Shown in pieces: positions 14,748-23,380 of a DNA stretch of 64,000 nt. Numbering within the stretch: the stretch's first letter is position 1; each line of letters begins with the position of its first letter. The position numbers were made by a program, and so were the translations under genes. The stretch lies in assembly GCA_040905665.1 (NCBI GenBank), contig JBBDRD010000035.1, positions 186,001 through 250,000 on the forward strand. The letters are read 5' to 3'. The notes below the pieces were generated by a model. That model ran no database searches and was not told the origin of the DNA. It saw nothing but the letters and a program-made list of their open reading frames with translations. This DNA is from DASVCN01 sp040905665 (lineage in GTDB: Bacteria > Deinococcota > Deinococci > Deinococcales > Trueperaceae).

Positions 14748-14812
14748 GCGATGCACAGACTTCGTTCCCCCGACGACGACACCTCAAACCTTACGCCGAA
14801 GCCGGCTGTACG

Positions 14813-15901
14813 ATGAGCGGCACACTCGAAAGGCTCGGCCAGAAGGATCTCATCCAGCGCGCCCGCGATATAGCCGCTTGGTCCGAAGACGAACGACGGC
14901 GTTTCGCCGCTCAGGCCGCCAATGAGCGTGATCTCAACGACCTATGGGCGATCACCTACAGCTACCTCACCTTTCACAGCCAAGCCAGGGGCGGACTGTC
15001 ACCTCACACAATGCGCAGTTACCGCAAAGGCGTCGCGCAACTGGTCGCGGCCTGGAGCGGCGAGAACCTGCTCCGTCCCAGCTCGAACGCCGGCACGATT
15101 TACGTCGACGCGCTCATGGACATCGGCCGGGTACGGGACCCGCGCGACCCCACGCCCGAGCGAATGACCGAGCGCGAGCTGGAGCGTCGCCGGGCGATGG
15201 ACTACGGCCTGTCGGATAGCAACGGAGCACGCGGCAGGCCGCTCTCCCCCGCTTCGGTACGTAGCCGGATTCAAGCAGCACGTGCTCTCTTTGCCGGCCT
15301 CAACTGGACCAAGGCCACCACTGCACGTCCCTTCGACGGCGTGAAACTGCCCATGCGCCGCGAGGACTCCGGCGCCCGAATCCGCGAGAAGGCCTATACG
15401 GACGAGGAGCTCGAGGCGATGCTCGGCCTTGCGGAAGCCACGATCGAGGACCGGGTCCTTGTCCACTTGGGCGCTCATGGCGGGCTGCGCGTAAGTGAGA
15501 TGCTGGCCCTGCGATGGGAAGACGTTCACAACCCGCCCGGCAAGATCCGGGTGCGCGCCGGCAAGGGGGGCAAAGCGGGCCACGTGCGCATGAGCGCGAC
15601 ACTGTCGAGCTGCCTCGACGAGTGGTCGCACGAGGGCGGGGTGACGCCCAAGTCGCGCGTGCTCTTGCATAAGACCCAGGCGCAGGTTTTCGAGCGTCTG
15701 GAAACCCTATGGCGCCAGGCCTTCCCCGGACGGGAGTTCGAGAAGGGCGTGCACGGGTTGCGCCACTACACCGGCGTGCGGCTCTATCTGCAAACCGGCA
15801 ACCTCAAGAAGGTCAAGGATCACCTGCGTCACGCCAGCCTCGATATGGCGCTGGTATACGCCGATGCGGCGGACGACACCGAGGAGGTCGGGGAGTGGTA
15901 G
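14813..15901 (+). CDS. Tyrosine recombinase/integrase (Xer-like)
   Basis: 362 aa. An N-terminal SAM-like core-binding domain (LTFHSQARGGLSPHTMRSYRKGV, about 50-75) and a C-terminal catalytic domain with Arg226 (HGGLRVSEMLALRWEDV), Lys in the GKGGKAGHVRM hairpin, His314-x-x-Arg317, His340 and nucleophile Tyr349, all at family spacing. It cuts and rejoins DNA at specific sites. Whether it is the chromosomal dimer-resolution Xer or the integrase of the adjacent TA region is undecided. It is single, longer than typical XerC/D (about 300 aa), and borders the accessory region. The next open feature is a GC-rich inverted repeat at its stop codon. Confidence 0.92.
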   Translation: MSGTLERLGQKDLIQRARDIAAWSEDERRRFAAQAANERDLNDLWAITYSYLTFHSQARGGLSPHTMRSYRKGVAQLVAAWSGENLLRPSSNAGTIYVDALMDIGRVRDPRDPTPERMTERELERRRAMDYGLSDSNGARGRPLSPASVRSRIQAARALFAGLNWTKATTARPFDGVKLPMRREDSGARIREKAYTDEELEAMLGLAEATIEDRVLVHLGAHGGLRVSEMLALRWEDVHNPPGKIRVRAGKGGKAGHVRMSATLSSCLDEWSHEGGVTPKSRVLLHKTQAQVFERLETLWRQAFPGREFEKGVHGLRHYTGVRLYLQTGNLKKVKDHLRHASLDMALVYADAADDTEEVGEW

Positions 15902-15931
15902 GAGCAGCCCCGGAGCCTCGGAAGCTGCTCC
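15901..15931 (+). terminator. Hairpin after the recombinase gene
   Basis: Inverted repeat GGAGCAGC (15901-15908) and GCTGCTCC (15924-15931) with a 15-nt loop begins at the last base of the recombinase stop codon. No T-run follows, so it may be a weak terminator, an mRNA-stabilising hairpin, or a recombinase binding site. Confidence 0.35.
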
Positions 15932-15984
15932 GCATCGAAGATCTGGCCCATGCAATCCACCCTAAGAATGAATTACGCGTCGGT

Positions 15985-16467
15985 TCATACTTCAGCTCCC
16001 CCGCCCTCAAGCAGTCGCCGGTCGTAGCTGAACGGCTTTGCGTCGCCAATTGCCACACTTTGCGCGTCAGGATGCGCCGGATTGAACAGGTAGTTGAACT
16101 CTTGGCTGATCACCGCGCTGGGGACACGAAGCAACGATGAGGTCCCGCTCCGTACCCAGGCGTCCCCAACGCGCTGGGTAGCCGGGATGGTTTCCGGACC
16201 GGGAAAGCCAGTGGGCACACTTCGTTCGTGGACGACGGCAATGAGCGACTCGCCGAATACGACCGGGATCGCGTAATGTTGCGCGAGGGCCTGCTGGTGA
16301 TCGAGGTGAGTGAGCAGTTCGAGGGCGGCCAGTGCCAGCGACCCACTCAGATAGACGACCGAAGTCCCCTTCGAATTCCAGCGACCCCCGGTGACGCGCG
16401 CTCCGTCGCCGCTGAAGGCACTCTCCCGCCAGCGACCGACTACCAGCCGCCAGCCCGTGATCCTCAG
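15985..16467 (-). CDS. RES-domain toxin (NAD+-degrading family), apparent CTG start
   Basis: An uninterrupted 160-codon frame reads RITGWRLVVGRWRESAFSGDGARVTGGRWNSKGTSVVYLSGSLALAALELLTHL and on to PFSYDRRLLEGGGAEV. GGRWN, VVY and ALEL carry the Arg, Tyr and Glu of the RES active site; RES toxins deplete NAD+. No ATG, GTG or TTG lies near the expected first residue. The only codon in the right place is CTG (16467-16465), which overlaps the antitoxin stop as CTGA, exactly where ATGA would be expected. Either CTG is used by translational coupling, or an A-to-C change has silenced the toxin. GTG 16218 would cut off the active site. Confidence 0.82.
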   Translation of the reverse strand: MRITGWRLVVGRWRESAFSGDGARVTGGRWNSKGTSVVYLSGSLALAALELLTHLDHQQALAQHYAIPVVFGESLIAVVHERSVPTGFPGPETIPATQRVGDAWVRSGTSSLLRVPSAVISQEFNYLFNPAHPDAQSVAIGDAKPFSYDRRLLEGGGAEV

Positions 16468-16913
16468 TAGAAGACACCGTGCTCTACGCGAAGCAGGAGA
16501 TCCTCGACCTCTTGCGCCCCGATCTCGCTGGAGGCCATTTCAAAGGGCGTTCGGCCGGCGAAGGCCGAGCGTGGCCGAAGCATCCACTGTCGGGTAAGTG
16601 TCTCGTCGTCGAGCACCTCGTTGGCCAGCTTGTACAAGAGAGCAAGGCGGACAAGCCGTTCGCTGGCGTCCTGGTCCAGCGGCTTCTCGGCCTCCTTGCG
16701 GCGGGCGACAGTGCGGGTGGTGGTGTGGATCGCGGTCGCCAACATTTCACGTGTTACCCCGATTTGAGAGCTGAATCGATCGAAAGCTCTGGCGGGCAAG
16801 CCTGCTTCAACCTGCTCCATGAGATCGAGGGGACCCCCGCGCACGCCGATAATCCTCTCCCAGGTGCTGCCGATGTCCGGTTCCGGTCGATATTCAAAAG
16901 TCTTGACCGCCAT
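16464..16913 (-). CDS. Xre/MbcA/ParS-type antitoxin
   Basis: 149 aa from ATG 16913 (MAVKTFEYRPEPDIGS). It has a helical N-terminal half with VTREMLATAIHTTTRTVARRKEA, an Xre-like DNA-binding segment, and a C-terminal toxin-binding domain SAFAGRTPFEMASSEIGAQEVEDLLLRVEHG, the hallmark of DUF2384 antitoxins. This family pairs with RES toxins and neutralises them by blocking the active site. The C-terminal Tyr codon and stop overlap the toxin start. The reading from 16997 adds 28 residues without family support. Confidence 0.9.
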   Translation of the reverse strand: MAVKTFEYRPEPDIGSTWERIIGVRGGPLDLMEQVEAGLPARAFDRFSSQIGVTREMLATAIHTTTRTVARRKEAEKPLDQDASERLVRLALLYKLANEVLDDETLTRQWMLRPRSAFAGRTPFEMASSEIGAQEVEDLLLRVEHGVFY

Positions 16914-17090
16914 GTCGACCTCCGTCACTTGTCCTGAGCATAGCAGACAATTGTCCCGTCCAGCCGTGGCCTGGCCAAAACACCGGATCGCAATCACCAG
17001 GTCGCAAGCCTAGTCGCCAGGCGCAGTATGAAACTTGCCATTGACGCCCTGGACGCTCACCCCGTACGCTTCGGCCCTGAGGAGGAAAGC

Positions 17091-17444
17091 GTGAACCGTC
17101 TCGCCCTTTTTACTTTCGGGCTCTTCGTGCTAGTCCTGTCCGCCTGTGCACCGCAGCCCCAGGTGGAGAACAACGTCATTCCTACCCTCGTTTCTGCCAC
17201 CGTCAACAACGACGTGGTGGTCCTGCAGGGCCGTTACTTCGGCGATGGCCAAGGGGGCGACGCAGAAGGCTCATACATCATCTTGGGCGCTAATTACAAT
17301 GGCGCTGGTGGCGTTCGCGCCCCGGTCACCTCCTGGGGCCCCAACCGCATCGAGGTCACAGTTCCAGCCGGGACCGGCTACGGCTACGCCTTCGTCTTCG
17401 TGGACCGAATTCGCTCGAACGGGCTTCCCGTCAACGCGAACTAG
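17091..17444 (+). CDS. Small lipoprotein with IPT/TIG-like fold
   Basis: 117 aa from GTG 17091, chosen because GAGGAGG lies at 17079-17085 and the protein then begins MNRLALFTFGLFVLVLSAC, a lipoprotein signal peptide with lipobox LSAC. The mature part (PTLVSATVNNDVVVLQGRYFGD..SWGPNRIEVTVPAG) has the strand pattern of an immunoglobulin-like IPT/TIG domain found in cell-surface proteins. It is probably anchored outside the cytoplasmic membrane; the role is unknown. The longer reading from 17028 has no signal peptide at its start. Confidence 0.78.
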   Translation: MNRLALFTFGLFVLVLSACAPQPQVENNVIPTLVSATVNNDVVVLQGRYFGDGQGGDAEGSYIILGANYNGAGGVRAPVTSWGPNRIEVTVPAGTGYGYAFVFVDRIRSNGLPVNAN

Positions 17445-17471
17445 TTCCGCAGACCGCCATTGACGATTTGC

Positions 17472-17491
17472 GGGGTCGCTTTTGCGGCCCC
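17472..17491 (+). terminator. Hairpin terminator after the lipoprotein gene
   Basis: Stem GGGGTCGC / GCGGCCCC (one G-U pair) with a TTTT loop, 28 nt after the stop codon. The following bases are only modestly T-rich (ACTTCAGTT), so termination strength is uncertain. Confidence 0.5.
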
Positions 17492-17535
17492 ACTTCAGTT
17501 GTAGTGACCCAGCGAGCGCGTCTCAACTCGTGGTT

Positions 17536-17564
17536 TTGCGACCCCTGATGGACCGGTGTACACT
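17536..17564 (+). promoter_or_regulatory. hisS promoter
   Basis: -35 TTGCGA (17536-17541), 17-bp spacer, -10 TACACT (17559-17564), then only 8 nt to the hisS ATG, so the message is leaderless or nearly so. The best-formed promoter among the leaderless set in this window. Confidence 0.65.
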
Positions 17565-17572
17565 CATTCGTT

Positions 17573-18853
17573 ATGAGGCTTCAGGCCGTCAAGGGCACCC
17601 ACGACATCCTCCCCGAACAGATTCCGTCATGGCGATCGGTAAGGGACGCTGTCGCAAAAACACTCGAGCGGGCCGGCGTACACGAAATTTCCACTCCCAT
17701 CTTCGAGCACAGTGAGGTGTTCACCAAATCGGTTGGCGAGTCGGCCGACCTCGTGGTTCAGAAGGAGATGTACACCTTCGAGGACCGTGGGGGGCGATCG
17801 CTCACCTTGCGACCCGAGTTCACGGCAGGAGTCCTGCGCTCCTTCATAGAGAACGGGATGCATACCCGCCCTACGCCGGTGAAGCTCTGGAGCATCGGCC
17901 CTGTCTTTCGCGCCGAGAACGTGCAGCGCGGCCGCTTCCGGCAGTTTCATCAGGTCAACTGCGAAATCCTCGGACTCTCCGGCCCCCTGGTCGACGCCGA
18001 ATCGATCGCCCTGCTGTATCGGAGCCTGGAAGCGTGCGGACTGGTGGGCCTCACAGTCAAACTCGGATCGGTTGGCGATCCGGAGGACAGAGCCGCCTAC
18101 AACGATTATTTGCGTGGGGAGCTGGAGCCGCGCTCGGCCGACTTGAGCGAGACCAGTCGCACCCGCCTGGCCGTCAACCCGATGCGCATTCTGGACGCCA
18201 AGGATGAGCGAGATCAGGTGCTGATCGAGAATCTCAAGCGCCCCCTGGACTTTCTCGGCGAAGCGGCCAGGGAGCACTTCGAAGCCCTTCAGGGGTACCT
18301 CCGCGATTGGCGGATTCCGTTCGGCATCGATCCGGGCATAGTTCGAGGACTCGACTACTACCGGCGAACCGCCTTCGAGATACACCACGGGGGCATCGGC
18401 GCCCAGTCGGCGCTATGCGGCGGAGGACGCTACGACGGCCTGATCGAGACTCTGGGCGGCCCCGCTACTCCCGGCATCGGCTGGGCTTTTGGCGTTGAGC
18501 GCGTGCTCGACGCGATGACGAAGAATGGGGTGCAATTGCCGAGTCCGGCAGCGCCCGACTTGTTCCTGGTGCCTCTCGACGATGAAGCGGTAGCAGAGGT
18601 GGCGCGAACTGCAGCCGGGCTTAGGGACCGCTTCCATGTAGAGCACGCCTACGTGCGGCGCAACGTGGGCAAGGGGCTCCGCGACGCTAACCGGTCGGGG
18701 GCCCGATTCGCAGGACTGCGTGGGACAGAGGAACGAACGGCGGGCATCTACCGGATAAAGCAGCTGGCCAGTGGCGAGCAGCACGATATTCAAGAGGGCG
18801 AACTCGGGCGACTTCTGGCCGGCGAGCTTGCGGCGCCCTTAGAGAACCGGTAG
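17573..18853 (+). CDS. hisS: Histidine--tRNA ligase
   Basis: 426 aa, normal length. Class II synthetase: motif 1 region GVHEISTPIFEHSEVF, motif 2 FRAENVQRGRFRQFHQ, histidine signature GIVRGLDYYRRTAFE and GGGRYDGL, motif 3 GIGWAFGVERVL, and the C-terminal anticodon-binding domain. It charges tRNA-His. ATG 17573 gives the canonical start MRLQAVKGTHDILP, and the leaderless promoter sits directly upstream. It is followed 53 nt later by aspS, probably the same transcript. Confidence 0.97.
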   Translation: MRLQAVKGTHDILPEQIPSWRSVRDAVAKTLERAGVHEISTPIFEHSEVFTKSVGESADLVVQKEMYTFEDRGGRSLTLRPEFTAGVLRSFIENGMHTRPTPVKLWSIGPVFRAENVQRGRFRQFHQVNCEILGLSGPLVDAESIALLYRSLEACGLVGLTVKLGSVGDPEDRAAYNDYLRGELEPRSADLSETSRTRLAVNPMRILDAKDERDQVLIENLKRPLDFLGEAAREHFEALQGYLRDWRIPFGIDPGIVRGLDYYRRTAFEIHHGGIGAQSALCGGGRYDGLIETLGGPATPGIGWAFGVERVLDAMTKNGVQLPSPAAPDLFLVPLDDEAVAEVARTAAGLRDRFHVEHAYVRRNVGKGLRDANRSGARFAGLRGTEERTAGIYRIKQLASGEQHDIQEGELGRLLAGELAAPLENR

Positions 18854-18906
18854 TGCGGCCGTCGGCTGCCGGCGTGGCAAGGCAGAACCACTAGGAGACT
18901 GACGAG

Positions 18907-20679
18907 ATGGAACGAACGCACGAGTGCGGCGCGCTGCGCGCCGAGCATCAAGGAAGCGCAGTCGTCTTAAAGGGTTGGGTCAATCGCCGGCGCGATTTGG
19001 GTGGGCTGATATTCCTCGACCTGCGTGACCGTAGCGGCTTGGTTCAGGCGGTGGTCGAGCCGGACAACGCGCCGGCGTTCGCCGTGGCCGAGACGCTGCG
19101 CAGCGAATTCGTAGTCGACGTCCGTGGAACTGTTCGCCTGCGGCCCGAGGGGCAGCGTAGCGAGCGCCTGGCCACCGGTGAGGTCGAGGTTCTCGTGGAC
19201 GGCCTGGAACTTTTGGCCGAGTCGCGAACTCCCCCCTTCCAACTCGACGGCAGCGTTGACGCCAACGAAGTGAACGAGGAGCTGCGCCTGCGTCACCGCT
19301 ACCTCGACCTGCGACGCGTCGAGGCCGCCCGCCCGCTACTCCTACGCCACCGGGTTTCCAAGGCGATCTGGGACTATCTCGACGAGCGCGGCTTCGTTCA
19401 GGTGGAAACTCCTCTGCTCACACTTTCGACGCCCGAGGGCGCGCGCGATTACCTGGTGCCGTCGCGGGAACAGCCGGGCAGTGTCTATGCGCTGCCACAG
19501 TCACCCCAGCTCTTCAAGCAGATGCTGATGATCGCCGGCTTCGATCGCTACTTTCAGATCGCCCGCTGTTTTCGAGACGAGGACCTCCGGTCCGACCGGC
19601 AACCGGACTTCACCCAACTAGATGTCGAGATGAGCTTCGTCGACCAGGATGACGTGCTGTCGCTCAACGAGGGACTCATGGCCCAGGTGGTGAAGGAGGC
19701 TACGGGGCGGGAGCTGGTGACGCCCTTCCCGCGTATCTCCTACCGGGAAGCCATGGACCGCTACGGTTCCGACAAGCCCGACCTCCGCTTCGGCCTGGAG
19801 CTTATCGACGCAGGCGAGACTTTCAGGGGCAGCGACTTCAAGGCTTTCGCGGGAACGGTGGAGAGCGGAGGAACGGTCAAGGCGCTCGCCCTTAAAGCGG
19901 GACAGGCACAGGACCTCAGCCGAAAGCACCTGGGCGAACTCGAGGAGCACGCGAAGCGTTACGGGGCCAAGGGTCTCGCCTGGCTGCGGCGTAGCGAAGA
20001 TGGTTTTAGCGGGCCCATTGCTAAGTTCGTGGAGCGCGAGGCTGAGCAACTCATCGAATTGGCTCCGGACGGAGGCGATCTGCTCCTACTCCTCGGAGCC
20101 GACTGGAAAACCGCTTGCACTGCATTGGGCGCCGTAAGACTGGAACTGGCAGGGCGGTTGGGGCTGCGCGACGACGATGCGCTGGATTTCCTGTGGGTAG
20201 TCGATTTTCCTCTCCTCGAGCGTGACGATGAGCGCGGCGAGTGGACCTACATGCATCACCCGTTTACGCAGCCAAGGGTTGAAGACCTGGAGCGACTCGA
20301 GAGCGACCCTGGTAGCGTTCGGGCCTGGGCCTACGACCTTGTCCTGAACGGCAATGAAGTGGGCGGAGGTTCACTGCGTATCCATAGGCTCGACGTCCAG
20401 GAGCGAATGTTCGCCGCCCTTGGCTTTAACCGCGAGGAGGCGCAGCAGCGCTTCGGATTCTTCCTGGAGGCCCTCTCTTATGGCGCACCACCGCACGGCG
20501 GCATCGCTTGGGGACTCGACCGTCTGGTGATGCTGCTGGCCGGCGGCAAGAGCATTCGCGACGTCATCGCCTTCCCCAAGAATCAGCGAGGAGTCGATCC
20601 GCTTACAGGCGCGCCGGCCGCTGCCGATCCGGCTCAACTGCGGGAGTTGGGCCTGGAGCTCCTCGGGGAGCCGGAGTGA
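18907..20679 (+). CDS. aspS: Aspartate--tRNA ligase, bacterial type
   Basis: 590 aa, with an N-terminal OB-fold anticodon domain (GWVNRRRDLGGLIFLDLRDRSG), a class II core with FRDEDLRSDRQPDFTQLD (motif 2) and GIAWGLDRLVMLL (motif 3), and the GAD insertion characteristic of bacterial AspRS. It charges tRNA-Asp. AGGAGA lies upstream of the ATG. Because an AsnRS is encoded two genes downstream, this enzyme need not mischarge tRNA-Asn. The stop overlaps the next gene (GTGA). Confidence 0.97.
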   Translation: MERTHECGALRAEHQGSAVVLKGWVNRRRDLGGLIFLDLRDRSGLVQAVVEPDNAPAFAVAETLRSEFVVDVRGTVRLRPEGQRSERLATGEVEVLVDGLELLAESRTPPFQLDGSVDANEVNEELRLRHRYLDLRRVEAARPLLLRHRVSKAIWDYLDERGFVQVETPLLTLSTPEGARDYLVPSREQPGSVYALPQSPQLFKQMLMIAGFDRYFQIARCFRDEDLRSDRQPDFTQLDVEMSFVDQDDVLSLNEGLMAQVVKEATGRELVTPFPRISYREAMDRYGSDKPDLRFGLELIDAGETFRGSDFKAFAGTVESGGTVKALALKAGQAQDLSRKHLGELEEHAKRYGAKGLAWLRRSEDGFSGPIAKFVEREAEQLIELAPDGGDLLLLLGADWKTACTALGAVRLELAGRLGLRDDDALDFLWVVDFPLLERDDERGEWTYMHHPFTQPRVEDLERLESDPGSVRAWAYDLVLNGNEVGGGSLRIHRLDVQERMFAALGFNREEAQQRFGFFLEALSYGAPPHGGIAWGLDRLVMLLAGGKSIRDVIAFPKNQRGVDPLTGAPAAADPAQLRELGLELLGEPE

Positions 20680-21485
20680 TCCCGCTGGTGGTCCTCGACC
20701 TCGACGGCACCCTCATCGGTTCCGATGCCCAAGTACGCGACTGCGTGTGGGGGGCCGTCGAAAAGTTGCAGGCGGCGGGCATCAAGCTGTCCGTCTGCAC
20801 CGGCCGGCCCGGCGCCGGGGTAGCCCTAAAGGTCGCCACGCGCTTGGGCCCGCGTAACGCCCACGTCTTCCAGAGTGGCGCCGTGATCTCGGATCCCACG
20901 GGCGATACCCTGCACGTTGCCGCCCTGCGGGAGTCGGTCGCGTTGCAACTGGTGGAGTATGCGCGGGAGCTCGGCTTTACACTTGAGCTCTATACGCCCA
21001 CGACCCTCTATGTCGAACGCAGGACAACCGTCAGTGAGGCCCACGCCAAGATGATCGGGGTCACCGCGCTGGTTCGTGACTTGCAGGAGGTGGCGCGCAT
21101 CGAGCCGGTCGTCCGCGCACAGTGGGTCGTCTCGCACGAGGAGCGGCAGGTGGTCGAGCGACTACCCGTGAGGGGCGCCGAAATCTCCTCGGCCATCTCC
21201 CCCGCCCTGCCGGATACCGCCTTCGTGAGCGTCACTCGCGAGGGTGTATCCAAGGGGAGCGCTGTAAGGCTCCTGGCTCAAACACAGGGCGTCGACCTGA
21301 GCGACGTGATGGCCGTGGGGGACAGCGAGGGAGACATACCCATGCTCGAAGTAGTGGGACACCCGTTCGTCATGCCCCATGCCACCGAAGTCCTCCGCGA
21401 CCGTTTCCCGGCTCTCTCCAAGGGAGTCGACGAGTGCGGGGTAGTCGCCGCGTTGGAGCAGGCGCTCGAGCAGCGCAGCGTTTGA
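20676..21485 (+). CDS. HAD-superfamily hydrolase, Cof type
   Basis: 269 aa from GTG 20676, overlapping the aspS stop by 4 nt. HAD motif I VVLDLDGTLIGSD, motif II SVCTGRP, Lys in GVSKGSAVRLL, and motif IV VMAVGDSEGDIPMLEVVGHPFVM; the C2-type cap identifies the Cof subgroup of sugar-phosphate or nucleotide phosphatases. The substrate is not predictable. Translationally coupled to aspS and followed by asnS. It may be house-cleaning rather than directly linked to tRNA charging. Confidence 0.9.
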   Translation: MIPLVVLDLDGTLIGSDAQVRDCVWGAVEKLQAAGIKLSVCTGRPGAGVALKVATRLGPRNAHVFQSGAVISDPTGDTLHVAALRESVALQLVEYARELGFTLELYTPTTLYVERRTTVSEAHAKMIGVTALVRDLQEVARIEPVVRAQWVVSHEERQVVERLPVRGAEISSAISPALPDTAFVSVTREGVSKGSAVRLLAQTQGVDLSDVMAVGDSEGDIPMLEVVGHPFVMPHATEVLRDRFPALSKGVDECGVVAALEQALEQRSV

Positions 21486-21526
21486 GGGCCGATGTCAGGC
21501 GCGGGCTCCGCGATACACTACCGCTC

Positions 21527-22825
21527 ATGCAAAGCGCCACCATCAGCGAACTCAGCCGTCACCCGGGCACCCGGGTAGAGATCTCCGGCTGGCTAACCGG
21601 ACTCCGATCGAGCGGCAAAATAGCCTTCCTCCAACTGCGCGACGGCACCGGGTTCGTCCAGGGAGTCCTGGTTAGGAACGAAGTGGGCGAGGAGCTCTTC
21701 GAGCTGGCACGAAGCCTCACTCAGGAGAGCAGTGTGCGGGTCACGGGCGAGGTGCGTGAGGACACCAGGTCCCCGAGTGGCGTCGAACTGGGCGTCACAG
21801 GTATCGAGCTGGTATCTGCCTCGGTTGACTATCCGATCACACCCAAAGAGCACGGAGTCGACTTCCTCATGGAGCGTCGGCACCTTTTTCTGCGCCACAA
21901 GGGTCCATGGGCCCTAATGCGGATACGGGATGAGCTCGAGCGCGCCATTCACGACTTTTTTGGCGAGCGCGACTTCGTGCGTTTCGACGCTCCCTTTTTC
22001 ATGCCTACCGCGGTCGAGGGCACGACAAACCTATTCGAGATCGACCTGTTTGGCGAGGACAAGGCCTACCTATCGCAATCGGGCCAGTTGTACGGGGAGG
22101 CCGGGGCGCTGGCGCTGGGCAAGATCTACACCTTCGGACCTGCCTTCCGGGCAGAGAAGAGTAAGACCCGGCGTCACCTCCTCGAGTTCTGGATGGTGGA
22201 GCCAGAGGTTGCGTACCTGGAGCACGATGGCAACGTGCGGCTGCAGATCGACCTGATCAGCTACCTGGTGGGGCGAGTTTTGGAGCGGCGGCGCGCCGAG
22301 CTGGACATGCTCGGCCGCGACGTCTCTAAGTTGGAACCCTCCGTTAACGGGGACTTCCCCCGCATCGGTTACGACGAGGCTCTGGAATTGTTGCGTTCGA
22401 AAGGGGAGCATCTTGAGTGGGGTGATGACTTTGGCGCCCCCCACGAAACGATCCTGGGCGATTCATTCGATCGACCGGTTGTCATCGAAGCCTGGCCAAC
22501 CGAGGCCAAGGCGTTCTATATGCAGCCGTTCGACGACGATCCGACGCGAGTGAAGAACAACGACATGATCGCGCCGGAGGGGTATGGCGAGATCATCGGC
22601 GGGTCACAGCGGATCCACGACCTGGCGCTGCTGGAGCGCCGAATTGCCGAGCACGAACTTCCGGCCGACGCGTTCGCCTGGTACCTGGACCTGAGGCGCT
22701 ACGGAAGCGTGCCGCACTCCGGTTTCGGAATGGGCCTGGAGCGGGTGCTGGCCTGGATAACCGGGGCGCACCACCTGCGCGAGGTGATCCCTTTCCCACG
22801 CATGCTCACCCGTCTCTATCCCTGA
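21527..22825 (+). CDS. asnS: Asparagine--tRNA ligase
   Basis: 432 aa from ATG 21527. OB-fold N-terminus (EISGWLTGLRSSGKIAFLQLRDG) and class II core. It is AsnRS rather than archaeal-type AspRS because motif 2 reads FRAEKSKTRRHLLEFWMVEPE, the middle has TEAKAFYM, and the end has PHSGFGMGLERVL and REVIPFPR. A -10 box TACACT lies 7 nt before the ATG (21514-21519), so it has its own leaderless promoter besides readthrough. Having AsnRS makes tRNA-dependent Asn synthesis unnecessary, as in Thermus. Confidence 0.95.
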   Translation: MQSATISELSRHPGTRVEISGWLTGLRSSGKIAFLQLRDGTGFVQGVLVRNEVGEELFELARSLTQESSVRVTGEVREDTRSPSGVELGVTGIELVSASVDYPITPKEHGVDFLMERRHLFLRHKGPWALMRIRDELERAIHDFFGERDFVRFDAPFFMPTAVEGTTNLFEIDLFGEDKAYLSQSGQLYGEAGALALGKIYTFGPAFRAEKSKTRRHLLEFWMVEPEVAYLEHDGNVRLQIDLISYLVGRVLERRRAELDMLGRDVSKLEPSVNGDFPRIGYDEALELLRSKGEHLEWGDDFGAPHETILGDSFDRPVVIEAWPTEAKAFYMQPFDDDPTRVKNNDMIAPEGYGEIIGGSQRIHDLALLERRIAEHELPADAFAWYLDLRRYGSVPHSGFGMGLERVLAWITGAHHLREVIPFPRMLTRLYP

Positions 22826-23380
22826 TCAGAGTGCAGACGGCACCGCCAGGTGCTCGAGGAAGACTCCTGTGGCCTCGCCGCCCAGCAGGTAGCGGATCTG
22901 GTCCACCCCATTGGCCAGCACCGTCTCCTCCACCGATCTCAGGAGGCGCGTCTCGCCCTCCACGGTGAGTGGCGCCCGACCCTGGGGACGGAAGTCGAGG
23001 ATCGCCACATTTTGGCGTCCCACAGTCTCCACGAAGGCCTGGGGCACTGGCAGCGACTGCGGCCACTCCGTACCTAGCATTTCTTCTCTCAGCGCTCCCA
23101 GAATCGCCTGGAGCCGGGCGCCGGGCGCCTGCGGCAGAGCGACCTGAGCGAAGCTGGGGCTTTCCAGCCCGTTGGCATCAAAGCGCACCAAGCGGACTTC
23201 ACGCGTTTCGAGATTCTGCTGTTCCGGCTGCCGGATCTCAATTTGCGCCGGGGCCGAGCGGCCATCGCTTCCACTGTTCAACAGGAAAAAGGCCGATGCC
23301 AGGACGACCAACAGCGCCAGCAGCGGCCCGGGCCTCAGGAGGGCCCGTTTCAGCAAGGGCCGAGGTAGGTGCAATTTCAC
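22826..23380 (-). CDS. Membrane-anchored GerMN-domain protein
   Basis: 184 aa. An N-terminal transmembrane anchor (PGPLLALLVVLASAFFLLN, about 18-36) is followed by a GerMN domain (about 60-180: REVRLVRFD, LGALREEMLGTEWPQSLPVPQAF, ILDFRPQGRAPLTVEGETRLLRSVEETVLANGVDQIRYLLGG). GerMN domains occur in spore and cell-envelope proteins, often beside cell-wall amidases, as here. No sporulation is implied. GTG start overlaps the amidase stop (GTGA). The 3' end abuts asnS convergently with no gap. Confidence 0.85.
   Translation of the reverse strand: MKLHLPRPLLKRALLRPGPLLALLVVLASAFFLLNSGSDGRSAPAQIEIRQPEQQNLETREVRLVRFDANGLESPSFAQVALPQAPGARLQAILGALREEMLGTEWPQSLPVPQAFVETVGRQNVAILDFRPQGRAPLTVEGETRLLRSVEETVLANGVDQIRYLLGGEATGVFLEHLAVPSAL

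Noticed and set aside
14672..14812. tRNA gene as the integration site of the recombinase
   Set aside because: I looked for a cloverleaf with the T-loop GGTTC-A/G pattern on both strands around the recombinase and found none.
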